In this document: positions 45,540 through 57,350 of the stretch, piece after piece
Numbering within the stretch: the stretch's first letter is position 1
Layout: the number at the start of each line of letters is the position of its first letter
Assembly (NCBI GenBank): GCA_036023115.1
Contig: JAYKKT010000074.1
Location: 14,307,501-14,371,500 of the forward strand
From: Brasenia schreberi
Taxonomy: Eukaryota > Streptophyta > Magnoliopsida > Nymphaeales > Cabombaceae
Direction: 5' to 3'
DNA length: 64,000 bases
Translations under genes and position numbers: made by a program
Notes under the pieces: model-generated
The model's database searches: none
Seen by the model: only the letters and a program-made list of their open reading frames with translations
Told to the model about the DNA's origin: nothing

Positions 45540-46350
45540 AAGATTCGTATTAGTTCTTAAAATATCGGAACATTATCCGGTAAGCTAATAGAGATAGTAG
45601 ATACTATGATTCGAAAAAAGATTCATTTTCTATGTTTACAAGAGACAAAATGGGTTAGAAAAAGCAATGGAGATGGAGGATACATGTTTTAAATTATGAT
45701 ACTTTGGTAAAAAAAAGGCTCGAAACAGAGTTGGTATTATCATAAATAAAGATTTAAAGGATAGTGTAGTAGACATACAACGATATGGTAACCAAATCAT
45801 GATGTTGAAATTAGTGTTAGGAAAAGAGGTTTTGAATATAGTTTGTGCTTACGCACCCCAAGTAGGACTAGAAGATAGTATAAAGACAACTTTTTGGGAA
45901 GAGTTAGATAAGGCGATTCAAAAGATTCCACAAAGGGAGATGATTTGTTTAGGAGGAGACTTAAATGGACATGTCAGTAAGGAGGCATTAGGATATCAAG
46001 GTATTCATGAAAACTTTGGTTTTAGAGATATAAATGAGGAAGATAGGGAGATTTTAAATTTTGCTATGGCATTTGATCTCTTTATAGTCAATACAATCCT
46101 CAAAAAATGATATGGACATTTAATTACTTATAAGAGTGGCTTATCACAAACACAAATTAATTACTTTATTTGTAGAAAAAAGATAGAGCGTATTATAAAG
46201 ATTGCAAGGTAATTATAGGAGAAAGCTTAACCACCCAACATCGACTTTTAGTTATGAATTTACAAATTAAAAAAATAGACAAAGAAGAAAAGAGTGCATC
46301 GAGTTATTTAGACTAAATGGTGTTACCTCAAAAGCGAGAAAGAAGATATA
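45540..46350 (+). pseudogene. RTE LINE copy 3, APE-type endonuclease region
   Basis: IRISS is followed by TAA at 45558-45560 at the same codon that is TGA in copies 1 and 2 (family Trp), then NIGTLSGK and FLCLQETKWV. The open part 45799-46110 carries CAYAPQVGLEDS and MICLGGDLNGHVSKEALG. A stop at about 46108 and a frame change precede the remnant of the QIDY motif (SQTQINYFI, Asp to Asn) and TTQHRLLVMNL. Confidence 0.75.
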
Positions 46351-46401
46351 TTTAAAGTCCTTCAAGGAGATGGTTGGAATTATGTTGATACACCCTGTGA
46401 T

Positions 46402-48376
46402 ATGTGGAACAATATGGCTATACATATTAGGAAAGTGGCGAAAGATGTGCTAGGTGTATCTAAGGGATGTGTAGTGGCACAAAAAGAAGCTTGGAGGTGG
46501 AGTGAAGTATTGCAAAATAAAATCAAGGCAAAGAGGGCATGTTACAAATTACATTACATTAAGAAAACTTGTGAAACTTTAAAGGCTGATAAGAAAGCAA
46601 AGAAGAAAGCGAAAAAGGCCGTGAGTGAAGCAAAAGCTAAATTTTGGGAGGATTTATATAAAAAACTCAACTCAAAAGAGGGTGAAAGAGATATTTTTAG
46701 GATAGCTAAGGCTAGAGATAAGAAAAATAAAGATCTTAATTATGTTAGATGTATCAAGGACGAGGATGAAAAAATTCTAGTGGCAAATGATGATATAAGA
46801 AATAGATGGAAAAACTATTTTTATAAGCTTTTTAATGAAAATAAAGATATTAGTATTAGCTTATGAGAGTTAGCCAAATCAGAAAAGTATATAAACCACA
46901 ATTTTTACTGACGTATTCAAAAGAATGAAGTCAAAGAGGCTCTTAAACATATGAAGGGTGGTAAATCGGTAGGACCAGACAATATTCCTATAAAAGTTTG
47001 GAAAATACTAGGAGAAATATGAATCACTTGGCTCACAAGACTATTTAATGAAATATGGAGAAACCAAAAGATGCTCGAGGAATAGAGAGCGAGTACACTT
47101 ATAATATATATAAGAACAAGAGAGATATTCAAAATTGTGCGAATTATTGAGGTATCAAGTTAATGAGCCATACTATGAAATTGTGGAAAAGAATTATCGA
47201 ACGTAGGATAAGACAAGTATCAAGTAAAAACCAATTTTGATTCATGCTAGGCAGATCTATTGTTGAAGCGATTCACCTTTTGAGACGTCTTATGGAATAT
47301 TTTAGAGCAAAAAAGAAAGACCTTCATATGATATTTATTGATCTAGAAAAAACTTATGATAGGGTATCGAGGAAGGTTCTTTAGAGAACTTTGGAAAAAA
47401 GAGGTATCTCATTTACATACATTAACCTTATAAGAGACATGTACGATGGTGCAAAAACATGTGTGAGGACTCATGAAGGAATGACAGATTTCTTTGAAGT
47501 TAATATTGGGTTACATCAAGGATCAACTTTAAGTCCATACTTATTTATAATGGTGATTGATGAGTTAACAAAACATAAAGATGAAGTACCTTGGTGTATG
47601 TCATTTGAAGATGACATTGTGTTAGTGGAGGAGTCTAAGGAAAAAGTTAATAGAAAATTGGAACTATGGAGAGAAACATTAGAAAGCAAAGGCCTTCGAC
47701 TTAGTAGAACAAAGACAGAATATATGGAATGTAAGTTTGATCATTTGGTTACTTCAGAGGACATATAAATTAAAATTGACACACATTGCATCTCCCAAAA
47801 AGAAAGCTTTAAATACCTAGGATCAATTTTTCAGAGTGATATAAGAATTGATGGAGATGTTGTGCATGAAATTAATGCTAGTTGGTTAAAATGGAGAGGA
47901 GCATCATGTATTCTTTGTGATAAGAAGATACCATTAAAGTTAAAAGGTAAATATTATAGAGCAACAATTAGGCCTGCCATGTTTTATGGTTTTAAGTGTT
48001 GGGAGTTAATCATCAACATATATAAAAAATGTCTGTGACAGAAATGAAGATGTTGAGATGGATGAGTGGTCATACAAGAAAAGACCGTATACATAATGAG
48101 GTTATTAGAAACAAATTAGGAGTGACACCAATAGAGGATAAAATGAGAGAATATCGTTTAAGATGGTTTGGATATATAAAAAGCATATCAAAAGAAGAAC
48201 CTCTAAGAATGTATGAAAAACTAAATTTGGAAAGTATTAAAAGAGGTAGAGGACGATCACAAAAGTGTTGGAAAGAAACAATAAAGAATGATCTAGCTTA
48301 TTGTGAGTTAATTGCTAACATGGCACATGATAGGGATATGTGGAAACAAAGAATCCATGTAGTCGACCCCGTCTAG
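46402..48376 (+). pseudogene. RTE LINE copy 3, reverse transcriptase region
   Basis: Open stretches 46402-46866, 47391-47768 and 48029-48376 lie in order. They contain MWNNMAIHIRKVAKDVLGVS, a broken [34 protein letters not shown] and the active-site region [14 protein letters not shown] (FADD changed to FEDD, both Asp retained). The last has [19 protein letters not shown] and ends VVDPV close to the tail. Nonsense codons and frameshifts separate the pieces. Confidence 0.8.
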
Positions 48377-48439
48377 TATGGAAAAATGCTTAGTTGTAGT
48401 TTTAGTTGTAGTAGTAGTTCTTTTCTTTTCCATTTTATT

Positions 48440-49165
48440 ATCTGTTATTTCTCTTATGAACTTGGTTTTCTTGCATTAGTTTTACGGTCAAATCCACATC
48501 CACCAACTTGCTAGAAATCTATCCTGAGTTCAAAATTTTATTAAAAATTCATTACTAGCAAATTGATGTGTCTTTTAGATATTTGAAAAGCTCGTCTTAT
48601 AGACTTTTTGAGAGATCAAGAATCATAGTTCGAATGGTGAGATATAAAGAAAAGAATCCTTCTTTGTTAGAGGCATCTAAGCTCTCAATAAAAAAATGTT
48701 CTTCCACGAACATATTTAGTTGTTTCATTCAAAATTTTAGAATTTCTATATATAACCTGGACAACCATAATACAACAATAATATAAATTTATACAATCAT
48801 TTGAATCACACAATTACAAAATAAAAATATTGTATTGATTTGTTTAAATGTTACAATATACAAACAAGATGAGTTTACATATACACATTATAAAGATATG
48901 TGCTTAAACAACCATAATATATTTCACGTGATTGGTTTCAAGGCTCCTTGCGATTATGGAGTTCTTGAAAATTGAAAATAAAAAAAAACAAGTAAACAAC
49001 TAAGTTAGAAATAGCATAAGCAATGAACATACAAAACTTATTCTCAGTACCTATAATTGTTGTGATGAAGAAGATAATGACCGCATTAACCAAATCCTCA
49101 CTATGATTCTCAATTCTTGAAATCTATATCAATCACACTTTAAAGTTAATTGCTTCAATAGTAAG
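48440..49165. other. Intergenic, no gene recognised
   Basis: AT-rich, stop-dense DNA between RTE copy 3 and the CACTA remnant. A CACTA terminal inverted repeat was looked for here and not found. Confidence 0.5.
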
Positions 49166-49170
49166 ATCAT

Positions 49171-50520
49171 TTACAAAAATTGATACATAGTTAGAAAACG
49201 TTCCTGGTTTTTCAAATCAACTTGAGAACAATTAAGAATATATTGATGTTCCATGCTACTCCTTGAACTAGTTGTGCTTATCCTCAGGGATGCGCCAATA
49301 CTCAAACGTCTCTCATGCATGCTATAATGCTTTCCACAAACACATTCCATTACTTTCTTAAATGAGGTAGTGGGAATCAATGTACTTGATTCTTGACGAA
49401 TATTTTCATATTCTTCAAATACTTTTTGCAAATCAAGAATAATATGAAGTTATACAATAAACTAAAAAAAGAAATATTAATATAAATTAAGAAATTAAAG
49501 TTAATAATTACACAAGTCATCCCAATTTCTTCATCAGAAAATTCTTCAATCATTTTATCTTTATAATAGTAGTCCATATAGATAGTTACTTCATCAATCT
49601 ATGTACCTAAGTTTGTTTCTTCTTATAATAATTAGTTAAATGTCATAATTAATTAAATATATGTAACTTATAGACAAAAATATGACATAATTGATTAAAA
49701 ATTGAAAATATGATATGCTTACTAGATTATAACAATGTTTAGGTATCGATGTAGCTCCTCAGTTATGCTTCTGATCTTGTTTCGCATGAGGTGCTCTCAT
49801 GTCCAACATTTGTTTTACTTTTGCATCAGATTGCCATAATTCTTTAAGCTTTACCCATAAAGGATCTATAAGTTCTTCTACAACACTATGTTGTGGAGGA
49901 CATCATAAAGATGTGATGTATAGTTTTCAATATCTATACTTTATATCATTTCGATAATCTTTGATATTTTTTGTAGATACTTTTTATAAGACCTTTTAAC
50001 CACATTACTTGAAACTTCAAGTCTTGTTGTGTGATCTATAAAGTAAAATTTGGCCTATAATGATAATAAATCTTACAATGTTAGATTTATATATATATAT
50101 ATATATGGGAGGGTGAATGTATGATGAATTAAAGATGATGTGTATCAAGCAGGTATATGTAGCTAAAAGTTATATATTACCTACCGTTCAACTCAAATGT
50201 TCTTGAAGACTCTTTCTGCATTACTTTTTTTCATGTTTCATAAAATATAAAGAAGTTATCCATTTTTACATAACATGCAAGCAAACTTCTTCGTAATAGT
50301 ACCCACGACCTCACCATCACTAACTAAAATTGGTCATCTTTCTCAATCTGAAGGTAATCATTTTTTCAAAGAAGTTCTACATCTTTCTTGTCTCTTACTC
50401 CCCTTTTCTTCCATAACTTTCTTTTATGCATCTTCCATTTCATACTCTAGTTCAACATCTTTTATCATAACACCCTTTCCCTTATAAACTCTTCTTTTGG
50501 TTTGTAATTGATCGTGGACA
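49171..50520 (-). pseudogene. CACTA-associated PF03004-like protein
   Basis: Blocks on the minus strand: RPILVSDGEVVGTITKKFA (about 50340-50280), FIDHTTRLEVSSNVVKRSYK (about 50040-49980), LIDPLWVKLKELWQSDAKVK (about 49890-49830), and HAKQDQKHN, leading into SSSTLIPTTSFKKVMECV-type text and LSIGASLRISTTSSRS with a C-terminal coiled-coil remnant. The order and wording follow the plant PF03004 family (V.FDE.G.PVG...; WR.YK..L; VDP..W..LV..W.SE; HT.GS.SF), found beside CACTA transposases. Broken by stops. Confidence 0.6.
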
Positions 50521-51479
50521 TTTGTACCTAAAAAATAGTATAAGTATATGAGTTTCATATTCTTGAAAATTTAAATTATAAATAATATAATATCCAACAA
50601 TGAAAATATTGGGCATCTCCTCATGATATGAATGTACCTTGGTATGTACTTCTCTTACATGTATATCTTAAAATTTGAAAGGATAAGTTATTTAACAATA
50701 CTAACTACATTATAACTTTAGCACAATTGATACATTTTTCATAAATAGTGTCACATACCTAAATGCATGTTGCTACTTGAGCCATCAATTGTGGTTCCTT
50801 TTTATGTTGATGTGCTTTTGGATGCATGTTTTCTCTACAAGACAAGAAAAACGTACTTAACCAATCAAATATACTTGTCATCAATTACTGAATTTAACCA
50901 TCTATTGATTGTCACAAGTACAAGGATGAATCTAAGAGTATATATATAATTTAAATTTAAGGGTTAAATTACTCAAAACAAGTTCTTACAACAAGTTAGT
51001 AACTCAAGAAACTGTTTTTGAGCTATTGAGCAACTACTCGATGATTTAAATAATAATTCCCCTAATCAAAACTAGAAACTAATGCATATTAGGCTTAAGT
51101 AGACAAACAAAAAAATAACAAAACATAAGCATGTACAAGCATACTACTATTAAGTTTAATAAAAACATACACTAAATCAATTAATTATTAACTAACCTTT
51201 TTTAGTACCCCTCTCTCAATATGAATAGCTTTTGTTTTGATATGCATGTCCCATCATATTAATATGATAGAATACAAGGAACAATAATATTATCTACAAC
51301 TTCTATGAGTCATTCAAGCATTGATGTGTCTTATATAATACACTCTCTATTTGCATTTTATATGTATCTCTTGGTCTCCAGTGAAACTACCTCTCAATTT
51401 TGTCTAGTTTGGTCTCTTGAATACCATATATTAAATGTTGAAAATGTATATGACTCATTATGATGTGATTGCATAGAGA

Positions 51480-52190
51480 TATATATGAATGTTAACTTTA
51501 TTTCAACTACTTCACATCTAACTTACACATCATACCAAAGACACTTAAACGAAAACATAAAAGGTTTAGACAAATACCGAGCTTCAATAATAACTTTTTA
51601 AACTATAATACATGCCTCTCGGTCCACCTATTGCTACAACACTATGATTTTATGTATGATAAATTCTTTGTAGTGCTCAAACATCAAATTTATATCATGG
51701 ATATAAAATAATGCATAACATATAACATAATTTGAAGGTCTTATACCAAATGAATAAATATCTTGAAGAACATCATAGTATATACTTATGTATGCAATAT
51801 ATACATATAAGTGATGCATAGTTATTTATGGCTCATCATGATGTGATTGCTTAGATATATATCATCATGATGGATTGCTTAGAGATATACACGGATGTTA
51901 ACTTCATTTCATCTACTTAACATCCAACTTCCACATCATATCAAATACTTAAACAGAAATATAAAAGGTTTAAACAAATATTGAGTTTCAATAATATCTT
52001 TTAAAACTCCATAATACATGCCTCTTGGTCCACCTATTGTTACAAACTCTTTATAGCTCTCAAACATCAAATTTATACCATGGATATAAAATAATTCATA
52101 CCATATAACATATTTTGAAGGTCTTATACTAAATGGATAAATTTCGTGAAGAACATCATAGGCACATACCTATATATATAATATATACAT
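51480..52190. repeat. Direct duplication inside the CACTA remnant
   Basis: Text around 51545-51830 (aaaggtttagacaaatac, acatgcctctcggtccacc, ttgaaggtcttataccaaat, gaagaacatcatag) recurs at about 51905-52165 with 10-15% differences by eye. The offset of about 370 bp shrinks through deletions. Both copies cover the C-terminal tnp2 region. Confidence 0.8.
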
Positions 52191-53620
52191 ATGTAATTGA
52201 TGCACATATATTATATTGAAAGAATATAATACTCATGAGAAAATACATAATATACTTACATAATCCTCGAGCCAATTGACAAACCCTTTGTTTACCTTTC
52301 TTTGAGTCATATTTATAATGTCATTAGAATATTGACTCTACAAGACTATATTATATATTATGTATGTGAAAGTTAGTCGATCACATATGAATGAAGTTGA
52401 ACATTGGCATGGTAGTATACTTATGACATAAAATCATCAATTGTTGGCACGTTGGAAAGTTTGAATCTACATGCTTTATTCATTTCATCAACACTTAATA
52501 TGTCAACCGATGTTTTACTAAGTGGGCCTTCTTCAAATCTCAGTCCTATTCACTTTTATCTCGATTTTGTCAATCAAATATCATGTACAAAAATATATCA
52601 TTTACTCTATTATGTACCCTTCAACAATAAATCCTTTAGGTCGACTATTAATACATACATAATTCTTAAATGTAAATAAGAATCTCTTTATAAGATATTA
52701 TCTATCGATATTGTACTAGCCCAACAAGTCATACCTCTCTTGGTAAATGGATGACTAAGTTCACCATGAATAGCATCTTATAATGCATTTATTCTTCTAA
52801 TATAAATTACTTTTTAGCAAAATTCATGAAAAAACTTGTAAAACTCATTATGACAATTGTCACTTCTTTTGGTGTATTGTTATGCATAGCAACTAAAATG
52901 AGATGTTAACATGACGATCATGGCTTTTCAATCCAATAACTTAATGTATCTCATGAGCACTCATCGGATGACTTAATGTATTGTAAGATACTAAGAAATA
53001 TGTTTTTTTTCTCTCTTTTTTCAATTGATACAAAGTACACAATAAGATCACCATGTCCTTTTGAGTAATACAAACCTTTGCATGTAATACACTTATTAAC
53101 CCCAATGCCTCCATATCCATTGGTGACTTGATATTATTATTTCTTTTCTTATCTTTCTTTATTAGGAATGATAAAATCTTGTTACAGATATTTATCTCGA
53201 TGTGCACAACGTCAAGATTATGACAAACTAATAAAGTCTTTCAATTGAAAAGCTCAAAAAATATTCTCATTTTCTTCTATATGTGATGCTTTCCTAAATG
53301 AAATGTTTTAAAGACATTCACATTATTATAAAACACCTTCACCATTTAATGGAATTGGAGCTTCCTCATATTTTGGCTTCTCATCAAATAATAATGTATT
53401 GTTTCATCAAGAATAATCTATAGGTAGAAAACGATGATGTCTCATATATATACACATTTTGGTATGTGGTAAATAAATGAAAGCAATATTGACATGATAA
53501 ATTGGACAAGTTGTATAACTCCTTAGTCTTCTACTCTAACACCGCAGTTGCACACATTCGTAATATTTCTTGCTTATTTGAATCATATGTTAGAACTCTT
53601 ATCGTTCAAAAGTATTTTCA
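51500..53620 (-). pseudogene. CACTA tnp2-type transposase (TNPD)
   Basis: Minus-strand reading gives family blocks in order. SIDVHLQPLVDQLKILLND and CPICHVNIAFIYLPHTKM come first, then YMRHHRFLPIDYS and KYEEAPIPLNGEGVL (53640-53330). Next are VVHIEINICNKILSFLIKK and a block ending VIGLKSHDRHV (53230-52900), then KNYVCINSRPKGFIVEGYI (52670-52600). A C-terminal block related to IIEARYLSKPFMFSFKCLWYDV follows at about 51620-51510. These correspond to the transposase tnp2 and DUF4218-type regions, including the hallmark HRRFLP. The frame is interrupted by very many stops and shifts, so it is a relic. Confidence 0.75.
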
Positions 53621-53679
53621 ACTGATCAACTAATGGTTGGAGATGCACATCAATACTATACATAGGTGACTTTGGCCTA

Positions 53680-53985
53680 GACATATCCGGTTCTAGGTAA
53701 ACTAAAACAATGGTTCTGAATCACCAATTATTGTTCACTCGAAACTTGGAACCATAACCAAATTGGCTAGGAGCCGATTTTGTTCAGGAGTCGCCTTGAA
53801 ATCGGTCCAAAAAGTTCTTCTTTAAACTGAAGCCTGCACCTTGGGGAGTCAAACTCCCAACCAACATACGTGCTAAGAAGCACTCTACCATTAGGTCATA
53901 TTACCATTTGTGATTATAAATAAAAAAATTTATATGGAACCACCGGTTTTGGTTCTAGGCCAGTTTTCAAAAATCAGTATTCATA
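53680..53985. mobile_element. GGTTC-rich element with an internal tRNA-like segment
   Basis: Left end ctagacatatccggttctag, with gaaacttggaaccataacc following. The centre, on the minus strand, has A-box-like cctaatggtagagtgcttc and B-box-like gttgggagtttgactccc. The right part is gaaccaccggttttggttc. The layout parallels 43660-44010. The left end resembles the TAGACAT ends of the element at 17122. Confidence 0.5.
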
Positions 53986-54029
53986 ACTTAATCAGTATTC
54001 CATTTATCTTAATTGTGCATGAAATAACT

Positions 54030-54355
54030 GATTTGATGACAATTGGCAAGAAGCCCTCTACTATTTCAAGACATACCTAATGAAGGTTATGATCGGGTTG
54101 ATTGGTCTTTTCTTAAGGAATCACTTTCTTTTTTTGGATTCGCAGATAAATGGATTGAGATCATTATGGCATGCTTTACCACTGTAAGTTACACGTTACT
54201 CATCAATAGTGAAGCCGGTGATTTATTCCTCACCTCCTGCAGCATAAGACAAGGTGACCCTCTCTTCCTACCTATTTCTGATGGTGAAGGAGAGACTAAC
54301 TAGGAGACTAACAATTGCCGAAAGGAAGAAGGAGGTTATCCCAGTCAACGTAAAA
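54030..54355 (+). pseudogene. L1-type LINE reverse transcriptase fragment
   Basis: Frame 54043-54303 reads YDRVDWSFLKESLSFFGFAD, then KWIEIIMACFTTVSYTLLIN, then CSIRQGDPL, followed in the next frame by SSYLFLMVKERLTRRLTIAE. These are the central plant L1 RT motifs. The same family lies at 23650-24990. The fragment stops at about 54355, where the LTR of the Tat-type element begins, so the gypsy element was inserted into this older LINE. Confidence 0.8.
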
Positions 54356-54954
54356 GAAACTTGTAAACACCTCGAAATCCCACGAATTTCTCGAAACAAA
54401 CCTGGTTTTGTAAAAGCAGCCCCAAAGGGCTATCTTGAGTCTAGAAACCCAGTAGCCTTCTAGGCAACCCTGTACAGATGTTTTGAACTTTTATATGTTT
54501 TAAATATATATAATATGTTTTAAAAATTGTTAAAATATGTTTTGAAACCCCACAAAGCAAGCTTGACCTGAGCAAAGCAGGACCAGAAGAGCTAAAGAGA
54601 GCCCGAAACCGGAGCACAAGTCGAGCCCGACACAGCAACTCTCGTGTTGAATCCACCCCCAGGATCTCAAACGTCCAAGATCCTGTTATAATCAGACATC
54701 ACTTGAAATCATCTCCAGAAGGTGAAAACAGAAGCGGACGATCATGTTGGCGAAGACCCAACACAGACGGAGTACTGATGCTGTCAGACCCCGCACAAAC
54801 CGTTCGTTTCGAACACAGCCTGAAGGAGTCAGAATTCAGTTTGGATCGGATCTGGACCATATATATCCAGATCTCAATCCAAACCCATGTGTGGATTTGG
54901 ATTTGGATCCAGAGATCCAATCCAATATCTACATCCATGGACCACATCACCTTC

Positions 54955-54964
54955 TCATAAATAG
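54955..54964 (+). promoter_or_regulatory. TATA box of the retrotransposon LTR
   Basis: ctcataaatagaggtggggg has the usual LTR TATA context and lies about 590 bp into the LTR, implying a transcription start near 54985-54995 and a U3 of about 620 bp. Confidence 0.5.
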
Positions 54965-55528
54965 AGGTGGGGGCCACTAGAAATTCACGTGGGATTATGG
55001 GCATGAGAGAGAGTGGGGGAGGATAAGATTTGGGAGTGATTGTAATTAAGCTTGACTTGTATGTCAAGTTTGGGGTTAATCTGTGGGTTAGCCTAATTAG
55101 CATGGGTTTAAGCTTGTATTAGCCAAAACCTAACCTAGGACTGCACCAACATGATGCAACAAGGTCTATGGGTTATGCAAAGGGAGCTCTCTAACCCAAT
55201 CCTAATTAAAAACCCCTAATCCTAGCCTTTTACCCTAATCTCGGCCTAAACCTAGCCTAATCACCTAACCCACTTCCCTAATCCCGACCTAATCTCAACC
55301 TAATCACCTAACCCACTTCCCTAATCCTCCCCTAAACCTAGCTTAATTCCCTTAAACCTAACCTAATCCTAGCCTAATCACCTAACCCACCGCACTAAAC
55401 CTCACCCCGAGACCAACCCACCTAGCTAAGCCCTAAACCACCCCACCTAAACCTAGCACACCATCTACCTAAAACCCCTTGTATTAAAATATCTGGCCCC
55501 TCTTCAAAACCAGCCCACCTTATCACCA

Positions 55529-55717
55529 CCCCCCCCCCCCCCCCTAAACTACCTTACCACCCTCCAAATACCAACCCCAACCATCATCTCCAAGGTTATA
55601 ACCCCCCCCCCCCCCCCTAGTGGGCGAGTTTTGAAGGTCTTCTCCACCTTGGCCAGCCACCTCTCAGCCGAATCCTCCACCTTCCTCCACCTGCGCCACC
55701 ATTGCCCCCCCCCCCCC
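55529..55717. repeat. Three poly-C runs in the LTR
   Basis: C16 at 55529-55544, C16 at 55602-55617 and C13 at 55705-55717. The exact lengths may reflect replication or sequencing slippage. Confidence 0.9.
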
Positions 55718-56709
55718 TCGGCCAAGCTCTACCTGCACCACCACTCCCATCCGGCCAACTCCCTGTCGCCAACACCTCTAGGCCGAATCCCATCCACCCG
55801 AAGCACCTGGCTGCCCTTCTTCCATCCGCCAGCTTCTTCACCAACCGGTTAGTACCCTACACTTAGCTCCACCTCTTCTTCACTCCCCCTCCACTCTCAA
55901 CCACCCACACCACCACAACCTCTCGCCAACACCACCTATCCGTCATCCCTACCCATTCGGCCAGACCTCCACCTTCCATCACCCGCCTTGAACCACTTCC
56001 CCTAGTGATACCCGGCCACCCCACTTGGCTCCCTAAGACCTGCTCATACTGCTTTCCACCAGCCCTTAGTCCTACCTTACACCACACCCTAGCTAGCTCC
56101 CTTCCCATCCTTGCCATTCCTTAGCTACCTTAGCACCCTACCACCACTAAACTCCCCTTTAGTCGGCCACCCCAACTGACTGCAACCAAGTCCTCCCGGC
56201 CAGCCACCCCATTTCCCTTAGGCATTCCCTTAGGCTCCCCTTAGCGCCACCTTTCGTAACACTACACCATCCCTTAGTGACCCTCCTTAGACACCTTAAC
56301 CCAAAGCACCAAGGCAGCCCATTCCTAGCAGCCGGCCAGCTTCAAGGCGCCCTTTTCGCGCACCCAAGTCACCCGGCCAGCATCTCCCCTTGCCGTTCCA
56401 TTTCGAGAAGCTCCCTCTTGCAGCCCAAGGCGAAGCCAAGCCTACGCTCAAGCAAGTCACCTCCGGACCAGCTATAAGTAAGTGCCTAACTCGGTCCTTA
56501 GTTGTAGACTTACTTAAATTAAATTTGATACGGGGTTGTAATAACGGAGCATAGTCTCCTCCCGCTTGTAATAACGTGGCTTGGCACACCCACACACACA
56601 TGCACTTGAGCCTACCTCACTCTTAGTCGTGCACGATTTTGAACACACACGGGCCTAATCAGCCCCTAAGATATAAATTTATTTATATAGTTTATGTTGC
56701 GTAAGGTTT

Positions 56710-57350
56710 TTGCTTGAGTTGTGTGTGTTGTCTTTCAATTCTCACACACACACACATTGAGCCTTCGCTCTTATTTGTAAGACCCAAGTAAGGGCCGTGT
56801 TATACTATCCTTGGGTTTATTTCATGTTGTGTGCGTAGTACTTCAATTCAAGCACTCACACACATTGAGCTTTCGCTCTTATCCCCAAGACCTTAGTTAA
56901 GGCCATACTGCAATTTATATTTGGGTTTAATTTCATGTTGTGTGCGTAGTACTTCAATTCAAGCACTCACACACATTGAGCTTTCGCTCTTATTCCCAAG
57001 ACCTTAGTTAAGGCCATACTGCAATTTATATTTGGGTTTAATTTCATGTTGTGTGCGTAGTACTTCAATTCAAGCACTCACACACATTGAGCTTTCGCTC
57101 TTATTCCCAAGACCTTAGTTAAGGCTATATTGCAAGTTATATTTGGGTTTCATTTCATGTTGTGTGCGTAGTACTTCAATTCAAGCACTCACACACATTG
57201 AGCTTTCGCTCTTATTCCCAAGACCTTAGTTAAGGCCATATTGCAAGTTATATTTGGGTTTCATTTCATGTTGTGTGTGTAGTACTTCAATTCTCGCACG
57301 CACCCACATTGAGCCTTCGCTCTTATTTGCAAGACCCAAGTCAGGGCCCA
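56710..57350 (+). repeat. 111-bp tandem repeat in the LTR (about five full units)
   Basis: The landmark ttcatgttgtgtgcgtag starts at 56821, 56932, 57043, 57154 and 57265, an exact 111-bp period. Each unit contains cactcacacacattgagc, tttcgctcttattcccaaga and ccttagttaaggcca, the last a short palindrome (ccttagttaagg). A diverged unit precedes 56821 and a partial one follows 57265. Inner units are nearly identical, so homogenisation or expansion is recent. Confidence 0.95.

Larger units (their letters stand above)
45262..48414 (+). mobile_element. RTE-type LINE, copy 3
   Basis: Starts at aacatggattacaaaaatta inside the 5' region, has two ~83-bp repeats (cgaatgtagtgaat at 45371 and 45454), then endonuclease and RT, and ends in a degraded (TTG/TAG)n tail. 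Flanks tagttcttttcttttcc-ttt (45239-45261) and tagttcttttcttttccatt (48415-48438) form a ~22-bp target duplication with one inserted base. It lacks the ~110-bp SINE-like head of copy 1. Confidence 0.85.
49171..53620 (-). mobile_element. Decayed CACTA (En/Spm) transposon
   Basis: Two coding remnants lie on the minus strand: a tnp2-type transposase (about 53620-51500) followed by a PF03004-type plant transposase-associated protein (about 50520-49171). This pairing is usual in plant CACTA elements. Terminal CACTA repeats were not identified, so only the coding extent is given. The DNA is very AT-rich and stop-dense, implying an old insertion. The region also contains a ~0.36-kb internal duplication. 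Confidence 0.7.

Noticed and set aside
55150..55480. CCTAA-rich sequence resembling interstitial telomere repeats
   Set aside because: The units (cctaatcc, ctaacccac, cctaaacctagc) vary in length and never form consecutive CCCTAAA. It lies inside the LTR and is best seen as low-complexity drift.
55617..56601. Several open frames with Pro/Ser-rich or Gly-rich products in the LTR
   Set aside because: Frames are open on both strands because of GC-rich, stop-poor composition. No domain is seen and they lie within a non-coding LTR.
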